Positions 24,442 through 38,041 of a DNA stretch of 64,000 bases are shown here, in pieces. A model generated the notes under the pieces. That model was not told the DNA's origin. It did no database searches and saw nothing but the letters and a program-made list of their open reading frames with translations. The translations under genes and the position numbers were made by a program. Origin of the DNA: Persea americana (Eukaryota > Streptophyta > Magnoliopsida > Laurales > Lauraceae). Within the stretch, counting starts at the first letter, position 1. Each line of letters starts with the position of its first letter. The stretch lies in NCBI GenBank assembly GCA_029852735.1, contig CM056820.1, positions 42,085,522 to 42,149,521 of the forward strand. The letters run 5' to 3'.

Positions 24442-27400
24442 CTGCCGATCACTTACATCAGAAATCAATATCGCCTTCAATTCAAGAATTGCTATAACAA
24501 TGCTACAAGAAACACGTAACCACCTGTGCTTCTAGATAGCTACCAAAATCATGTCCCAGAAGATAGAAATCTCCGTTGCCATCTAAAGCGTCACATAATG
24601 ATTTGAAGTAATCCTTGAAGCCAAAATAGCCATCTCGAACCATCCTGCACATATTTTTTAACAGATTTCCAAGGAATTAGTTAACCTTTGGGAAAATTTG
24701 TCAGAAGAATGGAAGTCTAAAAGATATGGACTGGGTTAGTGTCAGTGTGGTATTCATCAGGCACAGACTTTGATACATCATTTCATGTTCATAAATAAAT
24801 TCAACAATAGTATCAGAAAGTATTCTGTTTGTGCTATCACTGTGATGACTTTGGGCCATAGGGGAATAGTACCATAATTTGTTAAGTCGGTCAACCCCGT
24901 CAACCTTAAGCTCTTTCAAAGGTTTTAAATTTATTTCATTCATCAAAGATCAAGGATGTTCCACCTCCTTGTACCATCAATATCAGTTAGTCCAATGAAG
25001 TTGGAAAAGCCCCCAAAATAGTCCCCCAACTCCGGTTGACCGAAAATTTTCCCCCTTCAACTAATGTCGCAAATATAGTTCTCAGGAAATGTTGGAATAT
25101 TTTTAAAAAATTAAGTTTTCTTGGAGATTATCCGGAAAATGTTGCAGAAAATAAATAAATCTTTACATAATTAAAATGAAAAATAAATATTAAGTGCTGT
25201 TTAAACTAGTTTTTATATATATATATATAACTATTTTCCCATTTTATTCTAGTTTTCTCACCATATTTTCTTTTTCTTGTGATAGTTTGAAAAAAAACGT
25301 AAACACTATCAGTAAAATACTTTTCAGATACGTATCATGATATTATCCCCAATATCTGTGACAGCGCCTCAAACTACCACCAAAATCTAAGTTGAAGGAA
25401 GCTGATGGACTGAGGTGGAATAGAATCCATACACCTGCTCCATTCGGCGATCAACAATGACTCCAACCAAGACCTTGGTAAGTCATTCATCTTTAGCACT
25501 TAACAACCTGAAGTTTCCTACGAGCTAGGCTGCAGTGCCCACAAAGGGATCATCCTGCAAATAATGAGATTTTCCATTGGTTTTGCCTGAGCATAGATGC
25601 ACCTGCTATTGAGTTCCTTGAAATTGACCATATAAACCCAATAAATAAACCAAAATCCACCCCGGATATAAGATATATATCCAAACATCAATGTTGTTGG
25701 GTCTTTTGGGCCCATCCTCATGTGAAGGCCCATGTTGGGTTTAACTTAAGTTCACATGTGTGAGTGGAGATTCTTAAAAACCCTATGTGCTTCTCTAATT
25801 CTTAACAATTTAAAAAAGCAAAAAGAGAGTTGACGAGAAGCCCTGAACACCAAGGTGAGTTTCTCTTGATTGAGAGTAAGAAAGACAGATTATTTTATTT
25901 TATTTTCTCCCCAAAACCGAAGAAAAGAAAAAAGAAACAGACACACATAAGTTTTCTTCTTTCCTTGTACACACACTAGTTTTTTTTATTTTTATTTTTA
26001 TTTCCTTGTACATGGATATATATATATATATATATATATAACCTTTCTAACCATTTAATAAAAAAGAAAAAAAAATTTTCCTTTTTAATTCATGATTATA
26101 GAAATAGTAGCGATCATACAGTTTCTTCATAAACAAAGTCAAGTTTGTTCTAGGAGCACATATTTTGCTATATGGATAGGTCCTATTAGAAATGGTAAAA
26201 ACATGAAAAACAGATAATGATCTCAAATAAACTTCTTTTATTATATTATTTACCCTACTGGAAATTAAGCTTTGTCTATACGATTAGATGGGCAAGAGAA
26301 ACAAAATTACTAAGAGGAACTTTATAATTCCAAAAAAGACCACACACACTGTAAGAGCAAGCATATTATTAGAACATATCATCTCTTGAAGATAAATTAA
26401 ACTCAGTTTGCTAACATACCTCACAACACGTGCAAACTGCAGAGGTGCTGTCAGAGCAGATCCCTTCTCACGCAAAGCAGGTACTTCATGTACTTTGGCA
26501 CCGAATGTAAACTAAATAAAGAAAACTTGTGTGAGTGACTGCCCTAATGTTATTTCCTAAAATATATATATTCTGGATGGTAATATCATTCCCAAAATAG
26601 AAATACCAGAATTTGAAGAACTGTTTCCATGTAATTGTTCAAGCAAATTAATTGCAACTTTTATCTGTAATGACATGTTATAATATGTGGAAGGAGAGAA
26701 AGAAGAAGAAGAAGAGAGTTGGAGAGAAGGTCTTACCTCCATAGAGGATCGACTGTTCTATTTATAATATCATTATACCTTAATCAAGGCTCTAAATATG
26801 TTAAAGAGTACAAATCAGAATAAAGAAAAGAATAGAAAGAATATATCCTAGTCTATACATGGAATGAGGATGAGAGAAATCATTTATACAACCTTGAGTA
26901 AATCCCACGTGTGGGATGCTGTACATGGGCCTTGTTGGGCTGGGCCATGAGCCTGTTGGGCTGGGCCTAGGGCCTGTTAGCTTACAGCCCTGGTATCTTC
27001 TACATGACATTCTGGGGATTGCTAATATGATGCAAGGCAGGACGTGTGTCCTTGGGAGTGTGCTTTGAACTTAAAATCTCATGCAAGGAATTGCTGATCT
27101 TGAATTTTAGACGATTGTTCAATTTAGTTTTAGATTTGATCTAATTTATCTCATTCTTGGATCCTCCAACATCTTGGTTCATCTTGCAATAGGGGCTTTT
27201 CGAGATTGCTTATGAAGGTGGAAAACTTATATAATGCATTATGATGTAAATAAGAGAGCACTCACCATATTATCTTCTCCAATCTCTTCAATGATTTCAA
27301 TTGTGGACCCATCGGCAGTAGCTAAAAGCAAACACCCATTCATTAAAAATTTCATGCTCCCAGTCCCTGATGGCTCATGACCAGCAGTACTGCAAGTGGA

Positions 27401-30400
27401 AGACAATTATGCATACGTCATATGTTGAAGTATGACTACATGAAAGTATAGAGAACACATACAAAATTTGTTCATTTAAAATTAGTACACTATAACTAGG
27501 ATAATCATTCAGTCTAAAGCACAGCCAGAAAAGTATGCTTACGTCTAGCTGATTGACAGTTCGTAACTGCATATTTACAATACAGACGTGGTGATCAGTT
27601 AAACCTTTAAATGAGTAACATTTCTTTTTTTGATTGACCTCCTCCTTAATCTCCAGGAGGTCAAATTCAGGTTACAGTTCAAGTTAGCGAAGTTATTTTA
27701 TTATAGTTTGACATTACAAGAACAAAATCACGCTCTGTAGAATTTGAACATTCGTCCGATTGAAAGCCATATTTTTCTTTCTTGAAGCGAGCTAGATGTA
27801 TAATATTTGCTATCTGGCAGTGCTTACTAATTAATATCCAGTGTTAAACGAGCCATGAAACCAACAAAGGCCTGCTAAATATTCTCTGCACCTGATGTGT
27901 TGAGAAAGGTCACTCCCTGGGATCACTAATTCTGCAACAGATACATTGTAATCTGGAATAAAAACCTGTAGAACCAAATACATTATTTCAATCCATTAAA
28001 AGACTTCTGACCCAACATGTAAAGATGTCATGAAGCAACAATATGGAACTAAGAATATTCATTTTTGTGTTAACCGTGATATTCACTAAAGCAGGATGAC
28101 ATTGAAAGACTTAAAAAAAGTCAGTACAAGTTAATCATGACTGAGTACAAGTTAATCATGTCATATCAGTCCGATTAATTCAAACAATCTAAGAGTACCA
28201 GCATAAGAAAAAATTGTTTAGGATGCAACTAGCATGTTCATCCCCCAGATATATACTGAATATCAATGAAGCCTGAGGTCTCCATTGATTATGTATACTT
28301 CTGAAATAATGATGATGACGATTGTGATAATTTGACTCAATACAAGTAACTGGCGGTTAAGACATGAAACCAGCTTGAATTTTGGCCATACCCTTCATCT
28401 GTCCAAGCGTTTGTCAACATCAAGGGACTAGTAGGGAACTTCTGAAAACAATGTGCATACACATTGGATCATCCAGTGATATAAACGTATGCACATATAT
28501 GTAACACCTTATGAATGGATATGCATATATAAGGAGAACTGTGCTATTTTCAAAGTTCCATTAAACCTTAAGTAAAAAATCGTAAGTTGAATAAAAGCAT
28601 GCTGCATGACAGATAGTTCACAAAATATGACCTAAAGCAACTTCCATACTTCTTTCAATTAACTCAAGTACATCTCTGCAAATTAAAACACTATTAAATG
28701 AATCTCACGATTTTATGAAATAAACTTACCAATTTTAAAAGATCTCCAACATCAGAATCATTATTGATTTTTTCTCCAACAGCATGACAGAGTTTGATTA
28801 TCTTTTTCGCAATTTCATAACCAGGGGCAGCTTTTCCTCCAATGATGCATACACGAGGCACAACCTTTCTTCTTTCATTCATATTCATGTTCTGCCATGC
28901 AAAACATAGAATGTAAATAATGCATACCATTTCAAACGTTAAGTGCATAGAAGATGGGCAGTGGCACATCATTTGAATGCTGAACTGCAGATATGGGCAT
29001 TAGTATCGGGGTGCACATAGCCTCCTGATAATGGTTTTAAAATCGACGGGGTCCAGGTCAACTCAGACTTGGTACCTACCAAGTTCAGTGGCCCCCTGGG
29101 TCATCCCCAGACCAATTTCTTTGAGAGAGGGGCAAAATTAATACATTGTTTTTTTTTCTTTTCCTTTTTCAATTTCATGTTGCCGCAATATGTGGAAGGT
29201 TTTGGGGTCCTTTGCACTGATTTCGAAATATCACAATTCACAACCCATCTTTTGAAAGCCTTTTATCATTCAAAGGACTTAGTAAAAAACATACGCTGTC
29301 AGTTTTTACTACCAAAATTTGTTCTTAATGGTTAAAAGATGTCATAAAATTTTAGAATCATCGGACACCATTTTCTATTTTTACAGTTTTTTTTGTTTTT
29401 TTTTGGACTAGCAAACTTGAGGAGTTTTTAAATCCGATTCCTTCATCTTAGTAGATGTAACAGAAAGAGCGTGACTCAAGCTTTTCTTTCTTTCTTTCTT
29501 TCATTTTTTATGTTATATGTATGGACATCTTTCCTTGATTAATATATCCTCACTGTTACTGATAAAAAAAAATAATATTATCTCATATGGCAAGAGGTTA
29601 TATGTCATAAACTAATTTTATATAACACAATTCAAACTGGATTCGGGAAAGCAGTACTCCATTCTTAATCTGTTCTCATTCCAAAAAAACTTCCTTGGGG
29701 GAGGTTCGGAAAACTTATGTACACCACAGAGATAGAAGGAGCTGTTTGGTTTTCTGTTCTTCTGCTTCATATTTGATACATTTCAATTGTTTGGAGCAAA
29801 AATCCCACCCATGGACCCCACTTTATTCTGTGTATAAACCTTTCAGATCTTGTCCTTGAATAAGTACATGATCAGTCTAAGTGTTGCATATTTTACAATA
29901 TTTTCCTAATAGGAGATCTTGAGTCCTAGTTGGCATTTATGTTAAGAGAATCCAAATAGTAGTGTTCTCTAATGAGAATCTCAGTAGTGGCAGTTGATTA
30001 AGGAGTCATTGGCCATCCTCATTAGCAACACTTACAAAGGTATTGCACAAGCAACGCTATAAGGGCTGGGTGTTTTTTTTTTAAAGAATATTGGGGTTTT
30101 CTGTTCTATCTGGTGTTGGTGTTAAGCGATGGCCACCCTCTGGGAGTGATTGCATGAGGTTCTTAGGCACATGTATATACATATAGAAATATAGATTTGG
30201 GAGGGGAGGGTTTCTTGTAGTAAGTTGTAAAAATGTACTAAGCTTATGGAATATTATGTACACCTTTATAAAGGTTACATTGGTCCCACCACGTTGTGAG
30301 ACCCATTTGGAATTTGGATATGAGATTTAAAAGTTTTTTGAGTGGTGTTTTAAAAAAATCTAACACAATCAGAATTAGATAATTGAACTACTGAATTTTG

Positions 30401-33400
30401 ACAAGCTCATCATTGGAATCTTTGTGCAGATTGTAACACATCTGACATAATCAAAACCGGGCATTTCCTACCTTTATACAGTCATAACGATGAATGATGC
30501 CTAGTAAATTAAGCAACTGTCTTTTATACTCATGTATTCGCTTGGTTTGTACATCAAACATTGCGTCAGGACTAACCTGCAATTTAACATCATAGACTGC
30601 CATGGTTAAGTTAGCCTGAAGCATCTAATATCTTCATTCCTTAGTGGAAAACAGACAGGAAAATTGAAATGACCCCAAACAAGCAAATCCTCAAGAGGAT
30701 TTTATGGACAGACCTTTATTCCACTCATTGTTTCAATATACTCAGCAAGTCTCATTTTGTTGACTCTCCTGACCTGGAAAAAAAAACAATTATCATGTCT
30801 TTACCAATTGATGCCAAGACATACCATTTTATTATTTAAAAATAATAAGTACATCAGTCTCTAAAACTACAACCAATCACATACACATAGTAACAGAAAT
30901 ACCATATTCCATTCTTGTTGAAGATCAGCATTTGCTGCATGCTCCCGCAATCCCAGTAAGAGGTCTACATCACGGATCCAAGCTTCTGTTCCAAGCCATT
31001 TTGAGATAAGACTGCATAAGCTAGGATTACTCACCACAATCCAACGCCGCTGAGATGACATTTTTCAAATGTTAGATTTGAAAAAGAAAAATAATAAGAA
31101 CATCACTGTCCAAGTTTCTCCTTCGCTATATGAATTAGACGAATATGATGATCACCTCATCCCTGAATTTGCACAAAGTGGAATCCAAACTCCAAAGTAT
31201 TTAGGGCAATCCTAACCCCTTGGCTGGTGGGATGCCAATGGAAAGTTGAGATAGAATTCAGCTAGGATTCATGTTTAACAACAAAAGCCCAATGGTAGAA
31301 TTCCTATAATCTACCATCTCTAGCCTTCGAGAGGGGTTTTTGGCAAATGGTTGATGTGGTTCTTAGAGGTTACACCTTCCGTCATCAAATCAACTGTCAA
31401 ACATTTCATAAAATGAACCACCCCCCCGCCCGGTCAGACCCATCCACAACACCCATCACCGGAGTGGGATGTCCAACTCATCATTAGAAACAGGTGTGCA
31501 CGATAACAGTGGCGTGTTTAGTATTTGCATATGGTGATTACTTAGTTTCAAGGGTTTTTGCATTAATGTCTGTATGTACTATGTAGTGAGTCAAAATGTC
31601 ACTGAGCATTTATTTTGAAAGAAAAAAAAGTGTCTTATGGGAGATTGGATTATAATTAAGTGTTAAGGAGAACATGTGTTGGTGGTAAACGTTGAGATTG
31701 GACTATAATTAAGTATTTAGGAGAACATGTGTTAGTGGTAAATGTTGCATACAGTGAGTTAAAGCGTCCTATGGGAGATTGAATTGAAATGGATGTGTGG
31801 AGGAATATGAGCTAATAATGTAATATGAGCTCATAAGTGGTAGCAAGTATAGCTAATACCATAGCTCATATGTGGTACAATACACTGCAAGGCAAGAATA
31901 TGAGCTATACTTGCTATCAAATATTCCACCACAATTTTGTGTAAAGGATTTGCAAAATATTGTATAAATTAGTTTAAGTTAGGCGGGGCAGGCTATTCAC
32001 ACCCAAAACCTGAGCCCGCCCTGTACCCGAATCGGGTTTAAATCATGGAACCCATACCCGCCCCCAACCTGACAAACTTAATGCCAGACCCAAACCCTAA
32101 TAGCGGCTGATCGGGGTGGATCTCCATCCCTACACAATATCATCAATTCTCCTAATTTGAAAACTCATAAGAGATTTCTTGAACTTTATATTTTAAAGAA
32201 AGAATAGATTCACCACCAGTGGTGGGGCCAGGATTTTCTTCCAAGAGGGACAAGCAATAGTCGACTAATAGTGGTGAAGCCGAATTTTTAATAATGTTTT
32301 TAATTTTATTGATTTTTTACTTATTATTAAAAAATTAATTTATATATTTTTTGTAGAGTTTTTTTTTGCAAATATCAAAAGAAAAAATCCTAAATTTGAA
32401 AATACCTCAATATTTTCAAAGACATAACTTTTCAAACTTTGAGGACATTTAAAATGCAAAAATAATAGAGCTCACCATATAACCATTCAAAATAATAATT
32501 ATTCATTGTTTTATGACTCAGAGTTGTATCTCACCCTAATTAAAGTAGGGCCTATATAGGACTGATCAAATGTAAACTAAACTACCCATAATTATTTAAA
32601 GAAAATATACTGATTGATTACTTGTCAATATTTAATGGGCCATAATTCCTATGGTAGACATAGATGGTTGAAAATCAATTGATTGATTGCTTGCGATCGT
32701 TTGGTGGATTGTGATGCCTATGGCAGACATGGATGGTTGAGAGCACACCACCGATAGCCCCATTAAAAAGCTGAACAATCAATAAAATCCATGCTGCTTA
32801 AAATAAAGGGCCTCTTTTAATTGGATTTTTCCTAAATTTTACTTAGATAGATCTTGGTCCAATCATAAGATTGAGCACATCATATTTAAAAATGTAACTA
32901 TTGTGGGACCCAAGGATGAAAATAGCGGTGGCGGCGGGCGTAGCCGCTATGAAGCGGGCGATACATAGCGTAGCGGGGATACGTAGCGGCGTAGCGGTGT
33001 GATTTGAAATACTCACAAAAAAAATCTGAAAAAATTCCAGAAAATCTAGAAAATTGTAAAATGAAAGAAAATGTGGTTCTTTTGCAAAAGTAAGAAAAGG
33101 GGGTGTAGCGGTGCCCTCAATATATAAGGTCCTGTATCGCTATATAAATAGAAAATAATAGTAATGATTAGTTTTTTCACATGTATTCATGTTCTTTAGT
33201 CATGCTAACTTAGAAAGTAATGAAAAGCTCATTAAAAAAAAAAAAAAAAAAACTAGAACATGAAATAAAGGCATAAGACTTAAGAGTTAGGTCATTAGTG
33301 AACATTAAACAATCAATAGTCAATACTTTAAGCCTCAAGGTTAAAGGTTCAAATTCAATCAAGTGAATAAAGTGGTCAACACTCAACAACTCAACATTCA

Positions 33401-36400
33401 ACACTAATTTAGAAATGAAGTGGTCAACACTCGTCCTCTCAGAAGATGACACATCCGATTAAGAGGAAGACTGCAAGGTCAACACATAAATCAATTACAT
33501 CTCCTACAAAACAATGATGGAGACCGTGGGAACTTAAGAAGTTCCCTCTCGGGCCTCTCCCACTTAGTTATTTAACAATGAGGGTTCTTTTAAAACAGTT
33601 AAATTAAGACCAGTTTAAAATTTAGTAGTAATAGATAACCATATCTATACTACTACACACATTCCAAATATAATTAAACATGCTTAATATCATATATTAA
33701 CAAATAATGATAATAATAGGACATCCAAGCACAACAAAGAAAGACAACCAGTAAAAAAGGCCTAGCTATCATGGTCAAGTAGGATCCTTTTGTTTTCATG
33801 ATTGCCACTTCTTTAAAACATGTGTTTCGCAAAGGGGGTCCGGATTGAGCTGCCCGGTCAGCTCGCGGGGGCCCAGGGGGCAGCGCCCCCGGACCAGAAT
33901 TTTTTTATGAAGTTCTTCCTTCGAAATCGAATTTCTGCTTTCAGAACCTGTGCCCCTCCTTAAAAGTTGTGATTCATAGTAGTTAGAGAGTGATAATCTC
34001 AAAAGTAGAAAAAAAGTGAAAAAGTCGTGTGGGGGGGGGGGGGGTGGGGTTTGTTTAACACTGCCGATATGTATCGGCCGCCACCCGCTATTTTAATCCA
34101 TGAGTCCTAGATGATGAATCTTCTTTAGATTTCTTAGAATAGTTGAATCTCTTGATTTTGTAGCAACAAATCTTGACAAAATGGAGTTGGGACCATTAGG
34201 GGGACACACAAAGGGTTCACAGCAGTAAAAATGTAGAAAAAAGAGGAAGGAAGATGAAAAAAGTTGAAAACGTAGAACGAAAAGTCGTTAGGGGGGTTTT
34301 ATTACCCCCCAGCGCCACGTAGCGGCCGCTACGGGTGCGTTACCCGATAAAATCAATGTAGCGTGGCGGCAGCTGCCGCCACGGCCGATGTAGCGTAGCG
34401 GCCGATATTTTCATCCCTCGTGGGACCAACTCCTATTTGAATCCAATGGATAGCCAAGATGCCCAAATCCAAGTAGCTATAAAGATAGCCTTTTTTTTGT
34501 AGAGGATTAGGCATCAAAACTTTCATTTTGGGAGAGAAAAGGGGAGATAAGAAATGATTTACTAGAGTAGATTGATTGCAACCATCATTGAGTCTCTCCT
34601 TAAAACTTGGGGAATGACTGGTTTACTTTTCGAAAGCAAGCGAGAGGCAAAAATAACCTCAAAAACCTTTTGAATTCTCTCTTTTATGAAAGAAAAAGAA
34701 GACGAGGAGGGGCAAAATTGTAAGAAACCAAAATAACCATAAAAGTTTTAAATCTTATCACATATATACACTATGGAATGGAAGAAGTTGAGGAGGAGCC
34801 CCACTCCTCGAACACAAAACATATTCCACACCGCCCCCGCCCCCCCAACGTCCTCTGCCACTTTTAAACTTGGGAAAGTATACTATCACAGGCAATTTCT
34901 CACATTGCAAAGCGATGATAAAAATTTTGCAGTTAGAGAATTTTGGACATTTTGACAAGTGCACAAGATTAGTAAGTGAAAAACTAGACAGTGTCAGGAT
35001 TTGCATGAAAACTGTAACAAAAAAGTTTAAGTAGGCATACTGAGACCATTGATCTGCCTCAAAAGGTAAGCATTATATTTGAACCTTGACCACAACACTG
35101 ACGCCTCATTGCTAAGGCAAAAGCCCAATTTCAAGGCTGTTTTCTAAGGTTGTTTTCAGCTTGGTATTGTGAATGTGATGGATGGGTAAAAATAAAAGCT
35201 GATTACTTTGGTCTTCTAAGGTAGGATTAGAGCTTGTTAGTTATGTTGATTCTATTGGTGGTCAAATCCTTTTAGATGCAGAGGTCACTCAGTCTGAGCT
35301 ACAATAATTCCTCACTTGATGGGATGAAGTGGCCTAAAACTCGAGGATCCTCATAAATCCGCAGGATTAAGTAGTCAAGTGTTAAGACTTAAGAGGTTTG
35401 ATGAAGAAATGGAATGCCTTCAAAGTCATTGACAAATTGCATTTAATTTATCTACAAAAGATATATTGCATCATATCAGACATTTGGTCCAGATGAGAGG
35501 CAAGTTCTACCTGAGTAACGCCATTTGTCTTGAACTGGAATTTCTGAGGCCAAAGTTCATAGAAGTCCTGTTTAAGTGCATTTAACAATCATTAAATGCA
35601 AGGAAAAACCGAGGCACTTGAGACTGCAAAAAGGTGCAACAAAGTTGACCAATCAGACAGATAGTAGTAATAGAACAGATAGGTACTTCATTGAGAATAT
35701 TGACATTGAACATAAGGAAAAGTGGTCTCCTATGTAGCTGAGGTGTAAAATAGCTGCCTTTTTTTTTCTATATCTTTTCAGGAAAGAGTGATTGTGGAAA
35801 GCAACTCATCTAACGCGACTTGCGATCGTGTGGGTTACTCAGAAAGCATGCAGGCCATGGAAGCATCATTTATGCTTGAATGAGATGAAGGCAATATCTT
35901 CCCATTATCACGTGTTTTTTCATCATGTGGTTAAGACAGGCAGTTTTGCAGATGCTTTACCAAAACAGGGAGTGGATCGGCCTTTTTCTTGGGAGGGATC
36001 CTTTGTGTGATGGTTTTAAAAGGTATACTACTTTTATATCCAGTTTTCTCTCTTTTTGGTGGTCGTTCTATGTTGGTTGTTTTATCAATAAATTTACCTG
36101 TTACAGATTATTAAAAAAAAACACGCAAAAGCAGCGTGGAAAAACCTGATCAAAGAATATGCAATAATATGTACAAAAGTACCAAGGTCAGTGCAGTTCG
36201 GACAGGATGCCGATAATTACTTTACAGTCAGGAAACACTGACTTCCAAAGAAATAAGAAAGGAAAATCCAAATAAATAATGAGAAGCCCACCAACTCACA
36301 ACATCAACTGGAACATATTTTATTTATTGCACTATATGAATTTCAGAAGCAGGAGGAAACCAGTCAGTTAATGGATTTATTTGTCTGTTATTGTTGTTTT

Positions 36401-38007
36401 GTTATTTTATTATGATTATTATTATTATTATTTTATAAATGATACTTGAAGATGTTCTGCCATAGGAAACAACATTTTGAAATATGATGTATTCCAAATT
36501 CAACATAGATGAAAATTTCATAGCAACTACAACAAGTGTTCTTTAGAAGCAGAGTATGGAGCAGAGGAGCTAGGGGAAAACCAACAAATGAGAACTTTGA
36601 TTAGAAAATGAAAATAAAAAAATAAAAAAAAAAAAGAAAAAGAAAAAGAAAAAAGAAAAGAAAGATGAGTGCTTATAGCACAGTTCGAAGGTGCACCTTG
36701 ACTTGATGCAACCATGTTTCAGGTTCAAGTCACGTCACCCAGCAAAAATAGAATAATAAGAACAAGTAGACCTTTCATACTCTGTGTCTCGTATTAAAAA
36801 CTAGCCAAATTCCAAACCAGCTGAATTAAAATTTTTTTTTAAAGCCCTTCCAAAACAAGGATAAAATGTAACAAACAAGCTACTTAATCTCCTCCAATTA
36901 TCAATTATTTCAAAGAACTATAGTTTTTAAAACATGTTGAATCAGTAAAATGTGTTTTGAGTACCAGTATACAACAGTAAAAGAATCACAAACTCTAATC
37001 AAGAAAGAGTTGACCATTTATCACTGTTTTTTATTCGAATAGCAAAAACATAATTACTTTATTACACTTCAGGTGCTGGCAAAAAACTTGACAAATGACA
37101 ACTGTCATTTTTCCTTAATATTTAATGTCATTTGAACAAAAGCAACATGCAAATGTAGCCAGGGAAAAAAGGTACTATAACAATAACATGTGTCAATTTC
37201 AAACACTGAATTTTGCCAAGAATATGGCTAGCCAGTGTACGTATAGTTAGAAAATTCAGTTTCAAATTTAATTAAAGATACAAATCAACTCAACTAATCA
37301 AAGTTTAGGTTCAAGTAAAAGGAAATATGATCTCAGTGGCACCTTGAACACTCTTGTTTTCAACAATTCTAGATGAACTCGAGATACACCATTTACAGTG
37401 TGACAGCAAACAATTGACAGGTTAGCCATTCGTATACTCTGCAAACCAGAAGTTTAAATAGAAGGTGTCACTTTACCAAACAAGATTATCTATATATTCT
37501 GCAAGCATGCCATAAGAAAGAATGATAACTGAATTAATATAACTAAATTTTTTTAAGAACTTTACATAAACCTAGTAACAAGTTAGGCTTGAATTGAGAA
37601 TTTGAAAGTGCAAACCTTCACAGCACCTTCCTCAACAATTGACATCCGAGAGAGTCGGTCGTAATCAAGACCAAAATGCTTTTTCAAGTCCTCCATGAAA
37701 AAGAAGTTAATGTCATAAATGATCTGAACAAACAAAGTCATCAAAACATATCAGAACAATATTGAGGATAAAGACGCAGGTTTGATGAATCAGGTTAGAA
37801 CCATGGAATACATATAACTTTTTTCTATCGAAGGTTTCCCGTGATATTTACCCATCAGGACTATTCCTCCGGAACAGGTGGCTAAAGCTGGGAGTGGGAG
37901 TTGAACACAAGACCTTGGGGAGCGACCCAAGTATTTTGCCAATGTTACCATGACTCAAGTGGGCAAATTTGATACATATAGAAAGCAGCATATTCCATCA
38001 TTGACTA

Positions 38008-38041
<34 letters not shown>

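Larger units (their letters stand above)
31050..35510 (-). other. Phosphorylase intron 13 (4.5 kb)
   Basis: Contains the 1.5-kb hAT element at 32911-34419, a 53-base tandem duplication (31641-31746), a decayed MITE rich in 'aacccgccc' (about 31980-32134), and an AT-rich repeat starting 'agtggtggggccaggattt' (from about 32219). The remainder, 34428-35510, shows no element. Confidence 0.55.
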
